Of a DNA stretch of 64,000 bases, positions 61,837 to 64,000 are shown one piece after another. Origin of the DNA: CAZLFA01 sp964558665 (GTDB taxonomy: Bacteria > Desulfobacterota > Syntrophia > Syntrophales > PHBD01). The stretch lies in the NCBI GenBank assembly GCA_964558665.1, contig CAZLFA010000001.1, positions 1 to 64,000 on the forward strand. The letters run 5' to 3'. A model generated the notes under the pieces. The model was given only the letters and a program-made list of their open reading frames with translations, did no database searches and was not told the origin of the DNA. The position numbers and the translations under genes were made by a program. Position 1 is the first letter of the stretch. The number at the start of each line of letters is the position of its first letter.

Positions 61837-62331
61837 ATGCCTATTTATGAGTTTTATTGCGGGCGCTGCAACACGATATACAATTTTTTTTCAAAGACCA
61901 TCAATACAAGCAAGATTCCGAAATGTCCCCGCTGTAAGAGAGTCAAACTGAAACGTCAGATGTCCGTGTTTGCAAAAATCAGCGGAAGCAGAGAAGACAC
62001 TGCCGTTGACGATTTCATGCCCCCTGTCGATGAAGCGAAAATGGAGAAGGCTATGGCCATGCTGACCAGAGAGGCTGAGAATATAAACGAAGACGATCCG
62101 CGTCAGGCAGCGGAACTGATGCGCAAACTGTCCGATGCTACCGGCATGAAGCTGGGTTCGGGGATGGAAGAGGCTTTAAGGCGTCTTGAAAAAGGTGAAG
62201 ACCCGGAAAAGATTGAACAGGAAATGGGTGATCTCCTGGAGGGTGAGGAACCCTTTATAATAGATGCGAAAGGTGTTAAAGCGCAGAGAGTAAAAAGACC
62301 GCAGATCGACGAGACGCTGTATGATCTGTGA
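61837..62331 (+). CDS. FmdB-like zinc-ribbon protein
   Basis: This 164-residue protein opens with the FmdB/CxxC_CXXC_SSSS ribbon: YEFYCGRCNTIYNFF and CPRC. A long acidic and helical tail (about 50-164) with many Glu/Lys has no recognised domain. The ribbon is thought to be regulatory. AGAGGA precedes the ATG. The stop TGA overlaps an in-frame GTG of the kup frame. Confidence 0.85.
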   Translation: MPIYEFYCGRCNTIYNFFSKTINTSKIPKCPRCKRVKLKRQMSVFAKISGSREDTAVDDFMPPVDEAKMEKAMAMLTREAENINEDDPRQAAELMRKLSDATGMKLGSGMEEALRRLEKGEDPEKIEQEMGDLLEGEEPFIIDAKGVKAQRVKRPQIDETLYDL

Positions 62332-64000
62332 CAAGGAGAGTTGCCATTAACTCAGAAAACCAGGCCGAGCAGGAATCATTCTGGGGCGGTGTCATAAAAT
62401 CCATGGGGCTGGTCTTCGGCGATATCGGTACCAGTCCCATTTATACACTTACCGTTGTCTTCACGCTGACCAGGCCGACTTACGACAATGTGATGGGGAT
62501 CCTGTCTCTGGTTGTCTGGACGCTGACGCTCCTTGTTACAGTCGAGTATGCATGGCTTGCCATGAGCCTGGACAGGGAAGGTCAGGGCGGCGAGATCATG
62601 CTCCGGGAGATCCTTATCAGGCTGCTCAAGTCAGGTAAAGTGATGACTTTTGCCGGTCTGCTCACCTTTATCGGTGTTTCCCTGCTGCTGGGAGACGGTG
62701 TTATCACCCCCGCCATAAGTATCATGTCGGCAGTGGAAGGTCTGCTGCTCATTCCCGGGATGGAGGGCCTTCGTCATGAATTTCTTATCGGTGGTGCATC
62801 GGTAATTGCGCTTCTTCTTTTCTTTTTCCAGCACAAGGGAACAGATAAGGTGGCCGTAACCTTCGGTCCTATAATGATGATGTGGTTTCTGGTGCTTGCC
62901 GCAGCCGGTATGATTTCCCTTATCGGCATGCCGGAAGTGGTGAAGGCGGTAAACCCTTACTATGCCGTCAATTTTCTTTCCAATAACGGTGTGGCCGGAT
63001 TTCTGGTTCTGTCGGATGTCGTCCTCTGTGCGACAGGCGGTGAGGCCCTTTACGCCGACATGGGGCATCTCGGCAAAAAACCCATTATCAGGGCATGGGG
63101 TTTTGTGTTCGTCGCCCTTGTCATAAACTATCTGGGGCAAGGTGTTTTCGCCATACAAAATCCGGAGGCCAAATTTCTTCTTTTCGGCATGGTGCAGAAA
63201 CAGGCCCCGTTTCTCTATATACCGTTTCTCATCTTGACCATCACTGCCACGGTGATAGCCTCGCAGGCTATTATCAGCGGCGTGTTTTCCATCGTGTACC
63301 AGGGAATAACAACCAGGCTGATGCCGCTCATGAAGGTTGATTATACATCGAGCAAGATTAAATCCCAGATATACATCGGCGCGGTGAACTGGTTTTTGAT
63401 GATGGCAGTTATTTTAATGATTCTTATTTTCAAGAAATCGGAAAACCTGGCGGCCGCATACGGAATGGCGGTTACTGGTTCCATGAGTATTACAGCAATA
63501 ATGATGCTCATGGTGTTTATCATGACGAAGAACAAATGGAAAATCCCCATAGTTGTAATTGTCATCCTGATCGACCTTCTCTATCTTTTTTCTACGTTCA
63601 CTAAAATTCCCCACGGCGCCTACTGGTCGCTTATTCTGGCTTCGATCCCCTTTATCACCATCGTGATCTGGACGAACGGCCAGAAGTATCTTTTTCGTTC
63701 CCTGCGTCCCCTCGATCTGCAGACATTCCTTGTGGGTTACGAGCAGGTGTACGGCAAGGGGAAAAATATCAGCGGCACGGCGCTCTTTTTTGCTCGATCA
63801 TGGCAGATAATTCCTCCCTATATCATTCACTGCATGTTCAGAAGCACGATTATTTACGAGAAAAATGTATTCATCTGTATCAACAGGACGGAGAAGCCCT
63901 TCGGAATGGACACAAGATATGTAAGCGATATCGGCACCGGTTTGGATGCGCTGGAAATAAATGCCGGATACAGAGATATGGTGGACCTGGGGGAGATATT
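62328..64000 (+). CDS. kup: Kup-type potassium uptake protein, 3' truncated by the window
   Basis: The reading frame is open to the window end (over 550 residues; family length is about 620-660). It has the Kup motifs FGDIGTSPIYT, REGQGGE and GDGVITPAIS, then many membrane helices and the start of the cytosolic tail. Kup is a H+-coupled K+ importer. The start is unsettled: GTG at 62328 overlaps the FmdB stop (GTGA) but lacks a ribosome site, whereas AAGGAGAG lies just before an ATT at 62346. ATG at 62403 would remove the usual N-terminus. Confidence 0.9.
   Translation, partial: MTRRVAINSENQAEQESFWGGVIKSMGLVFGDIGTSPIYTLTVVFTLTRPTYDNVMGILSLVVWTLTLLVTVEYAWLAMSLDREGQGGEIMLREILIRLLKSGKVMTFAGLLTFIGVSLLLGDGVITPAISIMSAVEGLLLIPGMEGLRHEFLIGGASVIALLLFFFQHKGTDKVAVTFGPIMMMWFLVLAAAGMISLIGMPEVVKAVNPYYAVNFLSNNGVAGFLVLSDVVLCATGGEALYADMGHLGKKPIIRAWGFVFVALVINYLGQGVFAIQNPEAKFLLFGMVQKQAPFLYIPFLILTITATVIASQAIISGVFSIVYQGITTRLMPLMKVDYTSSKIKSQIYIGAVNWFLMMAVILMILIFKKSENLAAAYGMAVTGSMSITAIMMLMVFIMTKNKWKIPIVVIVILIDLLYLFSTFTKIPHGAYWSLILASIPFITIVIWTNGQKYLFRSLRPLDLQTFLVGYEQVYGKGKNISGTALFFARSWQIIPPYIIHCMFRSTIIYEKNVFICINRTEKPFGMDTRYVSDIGTGLDALEINAGYRDMVDLGEI

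Noticed and set aside
1..64000. CRISPR arrays, insertion sequences, prophage or integrase genes
   Set aside because: No regularly spaced repeats, transposase or integrase motifs, or phage structural genes were seen. Gene content is chromosomal throughout.

Overview
This is a 64 kb stretch of bacterial chromosome next to the replication initiation genes. It holds 51 protein genes (the last runs off the right edge) and one tRNA. I saw no insertion sequence, prophage, CRISPR array or rRNA. The gene content suggests an anaerobic member of the Desulfobacterota (former Deltaproteobacteria), perhaps Syntrophales-like. The pointers are a split archaeal-type glutamate synthase, a type III glutamine synthetase, an Fe-S-type PurF, a pyruvoyl arginine decarboxylase, an archaeal-type NrpR repressor, and Gram-negative envelope genes (Pal/CpoB, LpxH-like). 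This placement is inferred from gene content, not from a phylogeny.

Layout. 1-3.5 kb: tRNA-Arg(CCT), then a TPR protein, a receiver-TPR protein and a small histidine-kinase-like ATPase on +. 3.5-15.7 kb, all on -: rsmG-parA-parB-dnaA-dnaN-gyrB-gyrA-archease-rtcB, with no recF between dnaN and gyrB. 15.7-21.4 kb on +: trmJ, ctpA, a divergent polysaccharide deacetylase, a TPR lipoprotein and an outer-membrane lipoprotein-like protein. 21.5-25.5 kb on -: cpoB, pal, gltX, mdh. 25.7-27.5 kb on +: glmM and a cNMP-binding-domain protein.

27.6-42.3 kb is one long - strand run, read as gltB1-gltB2-gltB3/A-glnA(III)-carA-guaA-carB-purF. Every activity in it makes glutamine, uses its amide nitrogen, or completes such a reaction. 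A good -24/-12 (sigma-54) promoter lies upstream, with two copies of the motif ACAAAATTGT about 126 and 160 bp before the predicted start. A NifA-type sigma-54 activator (42.6-44.1 kb) lies next door, and the same motif recurs in its own upstream region. Beyond it are an orphan PPDK-N protein (+), gdhA (-) and nrpR (-), the latter encoding an archaeal-type nitrogen repressor. 42-49.5 kb is therefore a nitrogen-control island, and it is the most interesting part of the window.

49.5-64 kb is mixed housekeeping and accessory content: a tandem-domain Usp, a MORN-variant protein, pdaD and speB (arginine to agmatine to putrescine), an LpxH-like phosphoesterase, a DUF554 membrane protein, a dienoyl-CoA-isomerase-like crotonase, two GNAT acetyltransferases, a LOG-like protein, a Ski2-like helicase, an OFA-type MFS transporter, an M48 protease, an FmdB-like zinc ribbon and the start of kup. 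No gene-free stretch exceeds 300 bases; the longest is 42327-42591, which holds the glt control region.
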